Source: Batillaria attramentaria (lineage: Eukaryota > Mollusca > Gastropoda > Batillariidae). From it: 64,000 bases of DNA. The number at the start of each line of letters is the position of its first letter. Position 1 is the stretch's first letter. A program made the translations under genes and the position numbers. Location: positions 650,501 through 714,500 of the forward strand of contig JACVVK020000198.1 in assembly GCA_018292915.2 (NCBI GenBank), read 5' to 3'. Under the pieces are notes generated by a model, which searched no databases, had not been told where the DNA came from, and saw only the letters and a list, made by a program, of their open reading frames with translations. Of this stretch, positions 25,101 to 41,630 are shown one piece after another.

Positions 25101-26010
25101 AATCACAAGCTACGCGTGGTATTTCCGCTTCTCGCTTTATTCAAAACTGATCTGAAACACGATTGTCTGAAAAGACAATAATAACCGATACGACTAAAGT
25201 GTCGCTAAAGTGTGGCGTCATGCAAACGACGCTTGCTCTCTCCGTCACCGTGCGTGTTCATGCTTTATTCGGTGCTGTCTGCGAGGCGTGGCCGTTTAGG
25301 GAAAAATTAATCAGCATTGGAGCACACATTTCAGGTCACACGACGACTTGACTGGGTTTTGTTTTCTTCTCTTTTGTTTTGTATTTGTGGTTGTTGTACA
25401 GTTTCTTCTGACACTTGTCTCCATGCGGTATAAAAGCGATATGTGCTGTTATCAGACCTTTAAATGCAAGAGCTGGCGATGTGTTTGACAGCGCATGCAT
25501 AAGATCAATGTACAGGTCACCGCAAGGACGTTCAGGACAGTAACTGTTATTGACTAGTTCTGTTTGTTTACTGGTCGCTCGAGACAACACCTTTGATTGG
25601 AGGGCGGATCCGAGGTTCTCCCCTTTTGACCTCGATAACTCAAATCTGGGCAAAACCGGCAGTCCGATTATGAGCAAAAAAAAAAAAAAAAAAAAACAAA
25701 CTAGGAATAACTACATGTTGTATACACTGCAGTTTGTGTCATTAGGGTTTGATAACGTTGTACCTTTCTCCTTTTTTTTTTCTTTTTTTTTTTGGGGGGG
25801 GGGGAGGGGGGGAATTTAGCAATCGTTTGCAATTTCCTTACGCTGAAAGAAGGTTAGAGCCAATTCACGCACCGCTACACCACTGATTTGATTCACGAAA
25901 TGGTGCAACATAAACGCAAACATTTTCAAATACACTTAATACACTTTCAAACCACTCCGCTCCTCAAGTCAAGCATAACCCTCTCTCTCTCTCTTAAACA
26001 CACACACGCA

Positions 26011-26057
<47 letters not shown>

Positions 26058-26139
26058 CACGACGACTGACCACGACGACTCAGGATGCCACTAACCATTC
26101 ACGGAGTATCTTTGAAATCGTGCGAAAGTTTGCAAATTC
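25101..26139. other. Intergenic with repeat fragments
   Basis: Holds a partial dispersed-repeat copy (about 25500-25640), an A23 run near 25675-25696, a T/G run near 25770-25813, and (CT)n then (CA)n near 25980-26057. No supported gene. Confidence 0.6.
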
Positions 26140-26535
26140 AGCCTTCGTGGAGACTACGAATACTTGAATTGATTCAGTATGGTTTTAGAATACACTTGTC
26201 ACTGATTATGATGCCTTCCTTGTTTTGGGGTTTTCACATGATTTGGGGAGGAGGGGGGGGGGCGCTATTTTTAAATGAAATCGAAGTGAACTAGATATAG
26301 CTTTGTCTTCAAAGTACAAGCCATCGAGTTTGAGTACACAAATACTGTGCTGAAAGCATCAGTTTTCATGATATCTAGTCCTCAGTGTAGGTCACCACAA
26401 GGACGTTCAGGATAGTTATTGCATGAACGCCTCTGTTTGTTTACTGGTTTCCAAAGGCGACGCACCTGGTTTAGACGGAGGTCCTCGAATGCTAGAGGGT
26501 GTTCCCGTACCTGGCCCCGCCCCTTCAACTAGCTT

Positions 26536-26571
<36 letters not shown>

Positions 26572-26595
26572 CGCTGGGGACAGAGAGAGAGAGAG
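26140..26595. repeat. Dispersed repeat copy B
   Basis: Matches copy A at 14780-15265 in the same orientation. It is likewise followed by (CA)n (26538-26570) and (GA)n (26581-26597), so the microsatellite seems to be carried as part of the repeat. Confidence 0.7.
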
Positions 26596-26747
26596 AGTCT
26601 TAACTTGACCAGGACTCAGCCCGAGAAATTTTTCAGTGAAACCCTCTAAAGCCGGGGCATAATCCTATTGAAAGCAGTTGGGTTCTTTTTCCTAACGTTG
26701 ACCTTATCAGTGAAGTTAGTATTGCCTGTCGGTAATTTGGAGGAGGG

Positions 26748-26923
26748 AAGCCAGGGTAGCTGAACGGTAGAACGTTGGACTTTCAATGCTCGGGTCGTGA
26801 GTTCGAACTCCCGGACGCGGCCAAATCAGTATCTGTGCTGACCTCTTCCTCGTTGGCCCGCATTTCATATCACTCATACGTGGTGGAAATCAGTGGACGT
26901 TAAACTCCCAAACACCCACCCCA
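26748..26923 (+). mobile_element. tRNA-derived SINE, family A, fullest copy
   Basis: A tRNA-like head has an A-box region (GGTAGCTGAACGGTAGAACG) and a B box (GTCGTGAGTTCGAACTCCC). The body reads 'gtgctgacctcttcctcgtt' and the tail 'gtggtggaaatcagtggacg' then 'ttaaactcccaaacacccac'. The head is nearly the same as at 54959-55040, the tail as at 16675, 57735 and 59436. Confidence 0.82.
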
Positions 26924-27599
26924 GTTGGAGCAGCAGGCATTTCAGTGCTTTTGGTAGAATCAGGACTGGGGTCTGAAGGGTCAAGTTTTAAGGCGAATCG
27001 GTGTCTTTGCATTGGTTATGCAAGTTGAAAAAAATGTCATAAATGTTATGAAAATCGTGGCTAACTCGGGAATTGTAATACATGATGAATGTGTCTGGAA
27101 TCAGTTTCTTATAGCAAGGTCAGTCGCAAAAGGCTGACACCATGCTAAAGAAAGGCTGTGAGTGTCCACACGGATGTAGCTCAGTCCACACGTACTAAGC
27201 ATGACTGACAAGCCCCGGCGGAAGAATATTAGACTTGAACTGAAGAGCCTAATTAATACATATAAAGAAACAGTATCTCAAAATACATTTGTAGTGTGTG
27301 TCAAGTCAGTGCAGTGTGATGCGAGCGGCTCCATGAATCAGTCAGTGAAGCCGGGACTGAGGCGCTTTCTCAGTTTTACCGTCTTTGGTTAATTTGACTC
27401 CGGCACTAACTACGGGAACAGTTCAATCAGAGACATATTATGTATGTCTCTGGTTCAATTAATTTTTCATCATACATTAAAGGTGACTGATTAGTACTTA
27501 GGCTGAATTATGTACCTTGGCCAAATAGCTAACATGATATGGCTCCGGTTGCGGGTTCCGGCAGTTGATGAGTTGGTTGGCGTATGATTCGCCGACAAA
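26924..27599. other. Intergenic; contains a 25-bp imperfect palindrome
   Basis: At 27428-27452 lies an imperfect palindrome starting CAGAGACATA and ending TATGTCTCTG. A very similar one sits at 41466-41490. No supported gene. Confidence 0.55.
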
Positions 27600-27783
27600 G
27601 CCGGTGTAACAGGCCGGAGTATACCCCTGGCTACTTTATACCCTCGGGTATAAAGTAGCCTAGGCCGGTTCAACCCCCTGGGTATAGATCAGCCCAGGAC
27701 GGATTCACCCCCTCCTGCCCGGAATATACCCACCTGTAAACAGAGTTCACTAAAGTGTTTGCACACGGCCGTTTGCGTGTCAA

Positions 27784-28212
27784 GTGCGGATTTTGTGTCA
27801 GTTGTTCTCAACCTGTCAAGCCGAGATGGATGATTGCCTATACCAGCAGATTTTGAAATTTTATCCAACAAAAAGAACGAAGACAAAAAATATCCGGACT
27901 ACATCTACGACATCAAAAATGTTGCAGACAAGAGAAAGAATGCAATATGATGGCACTTGGGCTACTGCCGTTGAAATTCTCACCACAGCAAACTTTCTTG
28001 CATATAACATTTACATCTATACCACGGTGGGCACCAATATGCGCTGGATGCGATATCTCGCAAAGTTTTCACTAAAGGAGACAAGCGAAGTTTGCTTCCA
28101 CATTGAAAACAGAAGCGGCCACTTCAATGTGGTTTTGAGCGTTTGCCATTCAAGTAGACTAGTGTTATCATTACACCAAGAGAAACCCTGGCTGTTGTTA
28201 ATTTGGGTCTAG
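27784..28212 (+). pseudogene. OTU-like cysteine protease domain, C-terminal part
   Basis: A 142-codon frame contains LQTRERMQYDGTWATAVEI, LTTANFLAYNIYIYTTVG, MRWMRYLAKF and ENRSGHFNVVLSV. Its order matches the second half of OTU deubiquitinase-like domains: GxWxxxxEIxxxAxxxxxxIxVY, then W-x-x-Y, then the NxxxHYDVV box with the catalytic His. The N-terminal half with the catalytic Cys (DGNC box) is not visible upstream, so the segment should be inactive by itself. It may be one exon of a multi-exon frame. It lies inside the 27600-29565 element. Confidence 0.6.
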
Positions 28213-28534
28213 TTCTATTTTAAAGTGCATTAAAAAAAAATTACTATGTGACTCTGAGGAAACTCCACTTGGCTCTTTGCTCTTTTCAGAATGAAGCGGT
28301 TTGTCTTGTGCATTATGAGATACTAGCATTGCAAGTTTACGCAATTTCCCTGCAGAGGCACCTTAAGACACTCTCTCCCTTTATCTATCTATCTATCTAT
28401 CTATCTGGGTGCATTAGGACAATGGCCTTGTTGCCGATTCTCGTTATAGCGCGTGAACATGCGTGAACGTGCGCGATTTTGGACCGAGACAAGGCTTGAT
28501 AGACTCGGCATGTGGGCTACTCGAGTCACACACG

Positions 28535-28873
28535 ATGCCGCACCCAGGCTACCACTGCGTTGCGATCGGCTGCCAAAATGGCTCGAGAAAATCAGATAAG
28601 CTGGAGAAATTCCCAGAGACGGTCTTACCTAATGGTGAGATCGTTCAGTTTGAGCCATTTTCTTCAAAAGTTTCAAGAAATTTGTGGATAAAAGCGATTC
28701 GAAGGCAGAACGCCGACCCGTCTCGGTGGCCTAGCGTGTGCAGCCGCCATTTCGTCGGGAACAAGCGGACAAATTCTGTCCCGGTACCTACATTGTTTGA
28801 ACACAATCGTTATGGAACCAAAAATCAAGAAAGAAAGACTTTCATTTCCAAGCAAAAGTTCAGTTCGCACTGA
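28535..28873 (+). CDS. THAP-type zinc finger protein, short
   Basis: From ATG at 28535 the frame encodes 112 residues. Zinc ligands fit the C2CH pattern of THAP fingers: Cys8 and Cys13 (CVAIGC), then Cys69 and His72 (CSRHF). The invariant-type Trp (LWIKAI, residue 51) and a VPTLF box (84-88) like the AVPTIF signature are present. The gap of 55 residues between the second and third ligand is slightly long for the family. THAP domains bind DNA and often come from transposases. A basic tail (RKTFISKQKFSSH) ends the frame. It may be the first exon of a longer protein. An in-frame upstream ATG at 28463 exists. Confidence 0.72.
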   Translation: MPHPGYHCVAIGCQNGSRKSDKLEKFPETVLPNGEIVQFEPFSSKVSRNLWIKAIRRQNADPSRWPSVCSRHFVGNKRTNSVPVPTLFEHNRYGTKNQERKTFISKQKFSSH

Positions 28874-28954
28874 TAAACAGCCAAAGTGCTTGAATAAAAA
28901 ATTAGTGGCAAGCCACAAGTCACAGCGGGTCGACTTGACCTTTACACCGCCTAC

Positions 28955-29132
28955 CTCTCGGTTGAAGCGACTGCCGATCTGCTTCAAGGGCTAGAGTGAT
29001 AAGCTGCGCTTTTGTGTAGCCACTTAAACGCACGCCCCTGTCTTTCAGATATTTTTTCAGTTCAGGAACTTTCATTGATTTAATTTTATCGCGAACATCT
29101 TCGCCGGTCGAAACGCTCACGTTGCTCGCCAT
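28955..29132 (-). CDS. SAP-domain first exon (orphan)
   Basis: From ATG at 29132 the minus strand encodes MASNVSV, then a SAP motif: IKSMKVPELKKYLKDRGVRL followed by SGYTKAQLITLALEA. This is the helix-extended-helix DNA-binding fold. The codon run meets a good donor (GAGAG then GTAGGC) at 28954. Similar SAP starts are common in animal transposon-related proteins with SWIM or YqaJ modules. The intron would run left under the THAP frame, and no matching minus-strand exon is seen there, so this is probably an orphan captured exon. Confidence 0.6.
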
Positions 29133-29565
29133 CGCATGCGTAGCCCACCTCAGGTGGACTGTTCGCGTCTCCGGCGCTGGAGAGCACCCGACTCTTCGTA
29201 ACCGGCACAGATTTAACAAAAATAAAGTAACAGGAAGGAAACAAGAAAACTATAGAACCGCTCACGGGTGCCACACGTCGTCATTGAACATAGAGTTGCA
29301 AACGCGTGCAACATTCAAGCAAAGACGTTTCTGTTTCTCTCTCTGGTCGTCCGTGGTAGGGAGGGGGGGGGGGGGTTAAAGGGGGCAGGAGAGGGTTAAA
29401 CGAGCCTAGGCCAGAGTACACCCCGGGGTATAGTCTGGGCTAGGCCAGTTTATACGGGGGTATAGTCTGGGCTAGGCCAGTTTATACGGGGGGATAGTCT
29501 GGGCTAGGCCAGTTTATACGGGGGGTATACTCCAGGCGGGGTATAATCTGGACTGCTACACCGGC

Positions 29566-30027
29566 GCCCGCCGTGACCGATACTGATCCGACCCGGCGGA
29601 ATGTCACACGGCCAGGACTAGTATGACCGGTTTGGTGCTGTGCCTAATGGATGAACGTTCCAGGCCTATGTTGTCCGACTTTCCTTCGGGTGTGATGTCG
29701 AAGGAAAGGTTTGATGAGCGTGAAATGGCCTTACACTGCCCTTTAGGATCTGTGAAAAATGCGCTGTACCGCCATGCGCCTTGAGCTATCGTGAATACAT
29801 TCAGTATTTCAGTCCCCTGATTTATCTCACACAGACGACATTGACATACGTAAGAAAGTGGCAGTGGAAAGTGAAAAGTACATGGTCATGACACTAAAAT
29901 ATAGTAAAACATTCGCTCCGTATAGATGCTTAAGTGCAAAATATAAATTAGAATGAAAATGAATGGCTTATAATGCGATGTGCGGCTTTACCTCTTTTTC
30001 ACATCAGCTCCGTATGCTAAAACAAGG
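29566..30027. other. Upstream region of the CDC5L relic
   Basis: No gene seen. It separates the inverted-repeat element from the relic promoter. Confidence 0.4.
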
Positions 30028-30037
30028 CACTTCCGGC
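30028..30037 (+). promoter_or_regulatory. ETS-type promoter site of the CDC5L relic
   Basis: CACTTCCGGC, a canonical ETS/GABP core, lies 67 bases before the ATG at 30105. Such sites are typical of housekeeping promoters. Its presence suggests the relic arose as a genomic duplication that brought its promoter along. Confidence 0.45.
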
Positions 30038-30104
30038 GACTAGTGACTTCTCTCTCCCACACTTTTGAATCGAGTTTACAAAGAAATTCACAAAATCAAA
30101 CAAG

Positions 30105-36369
<6,265 letters not shown>

Positions 36370-37377
36370 TGTGACCAGCAGAAACGCTACATAAGTGCGA
36401 CATCAGATACAGATGAAGCACACCAGTCATTTTCTTTCTGTACATATTGTTTGTGTCTTATGAGACTGATAAAGTGAATGAACATTTCATGATCTGTGTA
36501 CTTTTGGCTCGTTGCCTCCACACCTTACACCGCCACAGTTGGAGCTGAGTGTGTTTGTTGCCTGTTCCATTGACTGTACAGAATGTCAACGACCTTGTGT
36601 AATTTTGACTTCACTGCAGTTGAGAATTGTGCTGGAGAAATGTGCAACATGTGTCATCTTGTGCTATTCTTACCTCCAGTGACATCAGAATTCCACAAAA
36701 ATGTCATTTGTAGGGATATCACAGGTTTCATTGTAAACAAAAAGGATTTATGGTTGGTTGACAGGTTGACAACCCGCTCTGGGTTCAGTCTGGCCTGGTC
36801 AGGTAGAAACAAATTAATAAAAAGAAACTTAAAGTTTTGGACAAACATCCCAGACAAATGCTCATGAAGAACGTGCCTGTGTTCAGCTTGCAAACCAATA
36901 GCCTGCTGTATCTCAGGTTCTCATAAAATTAGCTGTGTTGTTATGTGTCCTTGTGCAAGGGTTAGTAGAGATTCTTCTGATTCTAGTTTTGTCAGTCTGG
37001 CATGTCATCTCTACTGTGTCCAGTCTGATGTTCATTTATCGAAGGCCAAAAAGTGTTCCTGCTTCAGTTGTAAAATTTCCAGTCACATGTAAGTGGCTCT
37101 CACTTTGAGACATTCTATAGGGCTTTTGCTGTATGGGATTGGATTTTTTTTTTTTTTTTTTTTCCCTGCCCCAACACTTTGCCAGTTCCAGTGGTATTTC
37201 TCCCTGGTCATGGGTGGAATCCTTGGAGGGTTCGAAAGCTGGGGCAATTTTTATTATGGATGACGGTAAAATGATGCCGTGGAGGTCTGTGTGGTTTGGG
37301 ACTGCGGGACAGGGCCACATTCCACACTTCCTGTCATAAATATCCTGGCATTAACCTTCCGGCTACGTCGCTAAAAA
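36370..37377. other. 3' flank of the CDC5L relic
   Basis: Likely former 3' untranslated and flanking DNA. It contains a T22 run near 37142-37163. No other gene seen. Confidence 0.5.
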
Positions 37378-37562
37378 ACTTCTTAGTCCTACATCGTGTG
37401 AAACAACTTACCCATGGTTTTTAAATAGGTAATTTTCGACTTATTCATAGTCCTACGTCGTGGGAAACAAATTACCAATGGTTTTTTATATAGGAAGATT
37501 GCAGCTTATTCCTAGTCCTACATCGTGGGAAACAAATTACCCATGGTTTTTATATAGGCAAT
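37378..37562. repeat. Minisatellite, three ~65-bp units
   Basis: Three tandem units share 'tagtcctac-tcgtg', 'gaaacaaattac', 'catggtttttat' and 'ataggcaatt'. Confidence 0.88.
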
Positions 37563-37729
37563 TCACAACTTCCAATTACAAGTTAAACAACACAATGACA
37601 TGAACATAGTCAAACCATTTATTGAAAAAGTCATGAAATTTCAAAGGTGTGACATAAATATTGACCGAGATACGTTCATCTAAAGCAATGTGTGTGCAAC
37701 TTTTTACCCACGACGTCGTCCGAAGGTTA

Positions 37730-37987
37730 ACCAAGCCCGGGAACTATGGCACCTGCGGTGCCGGCCGTGTAATCATCCACATCATGAGATGTGTCATACC
37801 AAAGTCGCATCTGTGAAGTGGGTGAATCTCAGCTGTGTGGCAACAGCCTCCCCATTGGGCCCATAGCACACCCGCTCTGGGTAGGAACCGACCTAGGTAG
37901 AAAAAATCCCGCTTGCCTCAGTTGGGACTCGAACCCGGGTCTCACGGTCCATGGTCTGAAGTGCTAACCGCTACACTACGGGGGCCA
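37730..37987 (-). mobile_element. tRNA-derived SINE, family B
   Basis: On the minus strand the head reads like a tRNA: GTAGTGTAGCGGTTAGCAC (A-box side) and CCGGGTTCGAGTCCCAAC (B box). The acceptor arms do not pair properly, so it is not a working tRNA gene. The body continues through 'tacccagagcgggtgtgcta' to about 37730. Confidence 0.72.
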
Positions 37988-38137
37988 GTGGGATTGAAAT
38001 TTCAGTGGATTGTATTTTAGAGTTCGTGAATGTCTGTCTGCGCAGACCCGTTGACCCTTTTCCAAGTTTGTATTTTTCTTATGTATCTCTCAATCATTTT
38101 CATAAGACCAAGTACACATAGAGGCAAGTGCACCATA

Positions 38138-39180
38138 TACTCCGGATATTACGTCACCCATCGGGGAATGTTTTTGAGCGACGTTTTATGTGGTGACGCT
38201 ATATCCGGCTATCGGTTATAACGCCACTTTTACGCGCGGGTGACGTTATATCTGGAGAGAGGGGGGAGGGGAAGGGGCTTCAACAAGTCTAAGACTGGGA
38301 ACTGCTCCGAGCGGGAATTGTGATGGGGGGGGGGGGGGGGGGTCACAGATAGGCCGTCGCGTCACTGCAGTACAGGTGGTAGTGTTTATTGCGGCACTGT
38401 TAATGAGCCAGGGGAGATAACGAGGTGCAATAGACATGGCACCACCCAGCACGTACAGGACAGAAAGACAAAGACGGGGTGTGGTACGCCTAGATCTAAA
38501 TGGAGAAAGAAGAGGGGAGGGGGACGGGATGGGGGTGGAGGTGGAGATTCATTCCTTTGCGTTGAGAAGGGAAGTATCCCAGGAGGAACCAGATTCTGTT
38601 TCTAGATCTAAATAGATCTAGATCTAAGTATTGTATTTCTAGATCTAAATATTGCCAGTGAAACAAGAGCGGCGCAGATCTAGCGATTTTAGTTCATGAC
38701 ACCGCAGTCAATTTTTTCTTTCAATGAAAGAGACTTTAATTCTCTTCCCAGTATCCTTAGCAGCAGTCGCCATTTTTCAAACCGTGATCATGATGTCACA
38801 TCCGGTAAATGTACGTGCGATCAGTGGGGCAGAGATTGCGTGGAAAACCAGAGCAGGTACCGTAAAATGGCGTGAAGAGGGAGGAGAGGTTGGTGGGGGT
38901 AGGGTAGAGAGAGTGAGGGGCACATCCGGCGTGAGGTTCTATGACTTGTAACTGAAGGCCGCAGTTGAAGCCGCTGTAATCCATGATTGTGTGAACTGCC
39001 ATGGGGATTGGTATGACGTTATAACCGACATGGATGAGTGACGTTATAACGGGGTGACGCTATATCCGGTGACGTTATATCCGAGGTTAAAATAGCTTTT
39101 AAAGAAGGAATTGGGCCAGGGCCGGTCTTTGGGTGACGTTATAACTGGGTGACGTTATATCCGGTGACGTTATAAACGAA
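38138..39180. repeat. Repeat region with iterated GTGACGTTATATCCGG motif
   Basis: About ten copies of GTGACG(T/C)TATA(T/A)CCGG or close variants occur. One inverted copy is at the left edge (about 38143-38158), two more lie by 38260, and seven are packed at 39012-39180. Between them lie a G20 run (38323-38342) and an 'agatctaaat' repeat (about 38600-38655). The inverted left copy suggests a small inverted-repeat transposon with subterminal repeats. No coding. Confidence 0.6.
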
Positions 39181-39646
39181 GTAGACTGTTATGTAAATTT
39201 TGTTTCTTACAGCTGTGCTTATAATACATGCTGTCTTCTGGCAGGAAAACATTCAAGTGCTGTAAATCTCTGTAACAGTTGATTTGCATCATTGTGACCG
39301 CATGGGTTCATTCAGATTGAATGTTGTTTCAGTGAATCATGGTCGTGTTGGCGCTTTTAGGAAGAGGTGTTTGGTCATGTTTGAGTAAGTGCTGAGTCAT
39401 GTGTACCAGCTTAAGTCTGTGTTTGCTTTTTGTCTTGATTTTAGTGTTTTTGTGGTGTAATAATTGATTTTGGTGTTGGTGTTGCGAGCATCAGAATAAA
39501 CACATCTGCAATAAATATTGTTTGATTGTTTGCTGTTCATATGTTTTTTGTTTGTTTGTTTAGTTCAGATCCAGACAAACTGAAACAAAAGACCCCTTAA
39601 AATTAATCTCTTCTGCTGACACTGACTGATGGTGCCAAACACAGCA

Positions 39647-39680
<34 letters not shown>

Positions 39681-40393
39681 ATTTGTAAATTTCTAAACAC
39701 AATATACATGAACTTTTCTCTGGGAGTTCCCCTGTCCAGTGTTGTGGCATGCGGTACAGGCCTATCGTTTCTGTGAATTATACATACGCGGCGGTTACGG
39801 TGTGATTCAGTTTTCAGCCTGATCATCATCTGCCATGATGTCAGGATACCGTCATATATTAAGTTCTATTATATTTAGGAAAGAATATGAAGCTCATCAT
39901 TAGGCTTGTTTGTAAACGTGAGTGAATGTATGTCCACTAAAGTAAAGGATAGATGAAAAAGACTCGAAAGGATAAATGAAGGCCATTTTTCTTTTTTCTC
40001 TTTTTAACCCGGTGAACAATCATCGTACTCATTACAAATAAATGTGCCTCACGACAGTACAGTTGTGGCCTCAGCTTTTGAATTTTCATTGCCAGTGACA
40101 ACTTATGTGACCAGACTGAAGTGATGTTCAGAATCCTTTGCAGACAGGTGTTGAAATTTTGGGTTTTGCACCACAGAAATCATTGGCTGCGTAGTAAACG
40201 ACGGCGAAAGTTAAATGTTTGATGATACTATCGTTGACGATAGATGCAGGCTGCATAGTAACACTTACTATCTTTCGCAGAACTGAAACAAATGGCTAAC
40301 ATTCGAAAATTTCCGCTGAAAAACTGTTGTCCACCATTACGGTAAGGAAAAGTTACTCCCGTTATTATGTGCAGAACACAGACGCCTATTGAT
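39181..40393. other. Intergenic, no supported gene
   Basis: Contains a (TC)n run near 39647-39672. Nothing else was assigned. Confidence 0.5.
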
Positions 40394-41160
40394 TTACGCA
40401 CTGTTTAACCCAGTTCCCGTGGGCCTCAAAAAAGGGCAGCACATGAGGGTGCAGCACCTGGTCCATGTACCGCTGCGCTGTGATGCCGTTGCCGCGTCCA
40501 GGACCCAGGCCTTGGAAGATGACGGGTCCCACACCTGGTTGTGGCCGATGGCGCCCCACAACATGAGGCTGGGCCCGCCCCAGGCGTTGTTTTCCACGAC
40601 ACAGTTGTCAGCATAGCGGTCACCTCTTCTTCTCCATACCCGAACACGCCCGTCGGCATGGTCAATGCAGAAACGGCTTTCATCGCTGAAAAGCACGTTC
40701 TGCCAGCGAACATTGTTCTAGTTGAGGTGGCCTTGCGCCCACTGCAGGCGTGCCTGTCTATGGCGCACGGTGAGGACGGGTCCCCTGGCTGGACGGCAGT
40801 TCCTCAGCCCCCTGGAGCGCAGTCGCCGGCTGGCCGTTTGCCTAGAAATGGGTGCCTGGTGTGTCCCTATAACAGTTCTGGCTGTTTCTGCACCTGTTCT
40901 GAAGGGATCTTGAGCATGGATGCGGAAAATGTGGCGATCTTGCCTTGGCGAGGTCACTCGAGGTCTGCCGCTCCGCTGGGCATCAGCAGTAGCGCCAGTT
41001 GTCACGAACCGATGCTGGAGACGATAAATGGTGGAAATGTGACATTGGAAAGTCGCAGCCACGGCTTCTGGCGTGTCCCTAGACTGCAGACGTCCAATGG
41101 CCCTCTCGCGTTGTGCAGAAGTGGCATCGTGATAGCGTCGAATGAGGGACTGATGAAACC
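40394..41160 (-). pseudogene. Second Tc1-family transposase, broken and truncated
   Basis: On the minus strand: HDATSAQRERAIGRLQ, VAATFQCHISTIYRLQHRF and GRPRVTSPRQDR make the DNA-binding half. An in-frame TAG near 40706 sits where homologs have Trp (HLN-stop-NNVRW). Then VLFSDESRFCIDHADGRV (first catalytic Asp) and LMLWGAI follow. A later frame change leads to VLHPHVLPFF, after which the homology stops before the second Asp and the Glu. No in-frame start Met is seen. It is a different, older family from the element at 13032. Confidence 0.85.
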
Positions 41161-41353
41161 TGTATCTTTGTGCCCTTTTTATCCCCTAGTGACAGTGAAC
41201 ACTACTCACTGCTCAGCTTTTGTGCTTTGCTTGCACATGCAGCTGAACTGCACACGAAATGTGTCACAGCTAACTCGGGCTTCACGTGGACTGCAAGTGC
41301 GCTGATGCGGTAAAATTCACAGAACGCTTCCCTCAAACATCGGTCTTGATATA

Positions 41354-41376
41354 CTGGCTGCCAAAAATAACGCAAC
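41354..41376 (+). mobile_element. Solo Tc1-type terminal repeat
   Basis: CTGGCTGCCAAAAATAACGC then AAC, preceded by TATA, matches the left end of the Tc1 element at 13032 (shared CCAAAAATAACGCAAC). It faces right, so it does not belong to the transposase at 40394-41160. No partner end is seen downstream. Confidence 0.55.
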
Positions 41377-41630
41377 TTTTGTTAATACCGGAAAAAATGA
41401 ATTGAAAGATGGAAGATATGTTTTCGCGTTTCTTTTGGACGTCAGTATAGATCTGTCCATTCAGACAGAGACATGTTATGTATATCTCTGATTCAGAAAC
41501 ACGCCTACTTTCACTCTGAAGACAGCCTGCCATCACTTGCGCCATTGAGGATCCGTCTGGGTTCAAAGCTAGTCAAGGATGACATAGTGCGCGACCTTGT
41601 GTTTCAGAGCGCCGAGACAATTTAGGCCCA

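Larger units (their letters stand above)
27600..29565. mobile_element. Inverted-repeat DNA element carrying OTU, THAP and SAP segments
   Basis: The left terminus (27600-27627) reads GCCGGTGTAACAGG, then CCGGAGTATACCCC. The complement of the right terminus (29565-29538) reads GCCGGTGTAGCAGT, then CCAGATTATACCCC: 23 of 28 positions agree. Subterminal DNA on both sides carries many 'gggtata' and 'ctaggccggtt' motifs. The right side has three ~31-bp tandem units (29404-29530). The internal 1.9 kb holds three protein-coding segments in two orientations and no transposase I recognise. No clear target duplication was found. It could be a non-autonomous or exon-capturing derivative of a larger element. 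Confidence 0.72.

Noticed and set aside
37378..37562. Possible CRISPR-like array
   Set aside because: Units are contiguous with no unique spacers, and the genome is animal.
37912..37987. Apparent tRNA gene on the minus strand
   Set aside because: A and B boxes are present, but the acceptor stem does not pair and SINE body sequence follows.
40541..41305. 254-codon plus-strand frame
   Set aside because: It lies antisense to the broken Tc1 transposase, which has clear family motifs; the plus frame has none.
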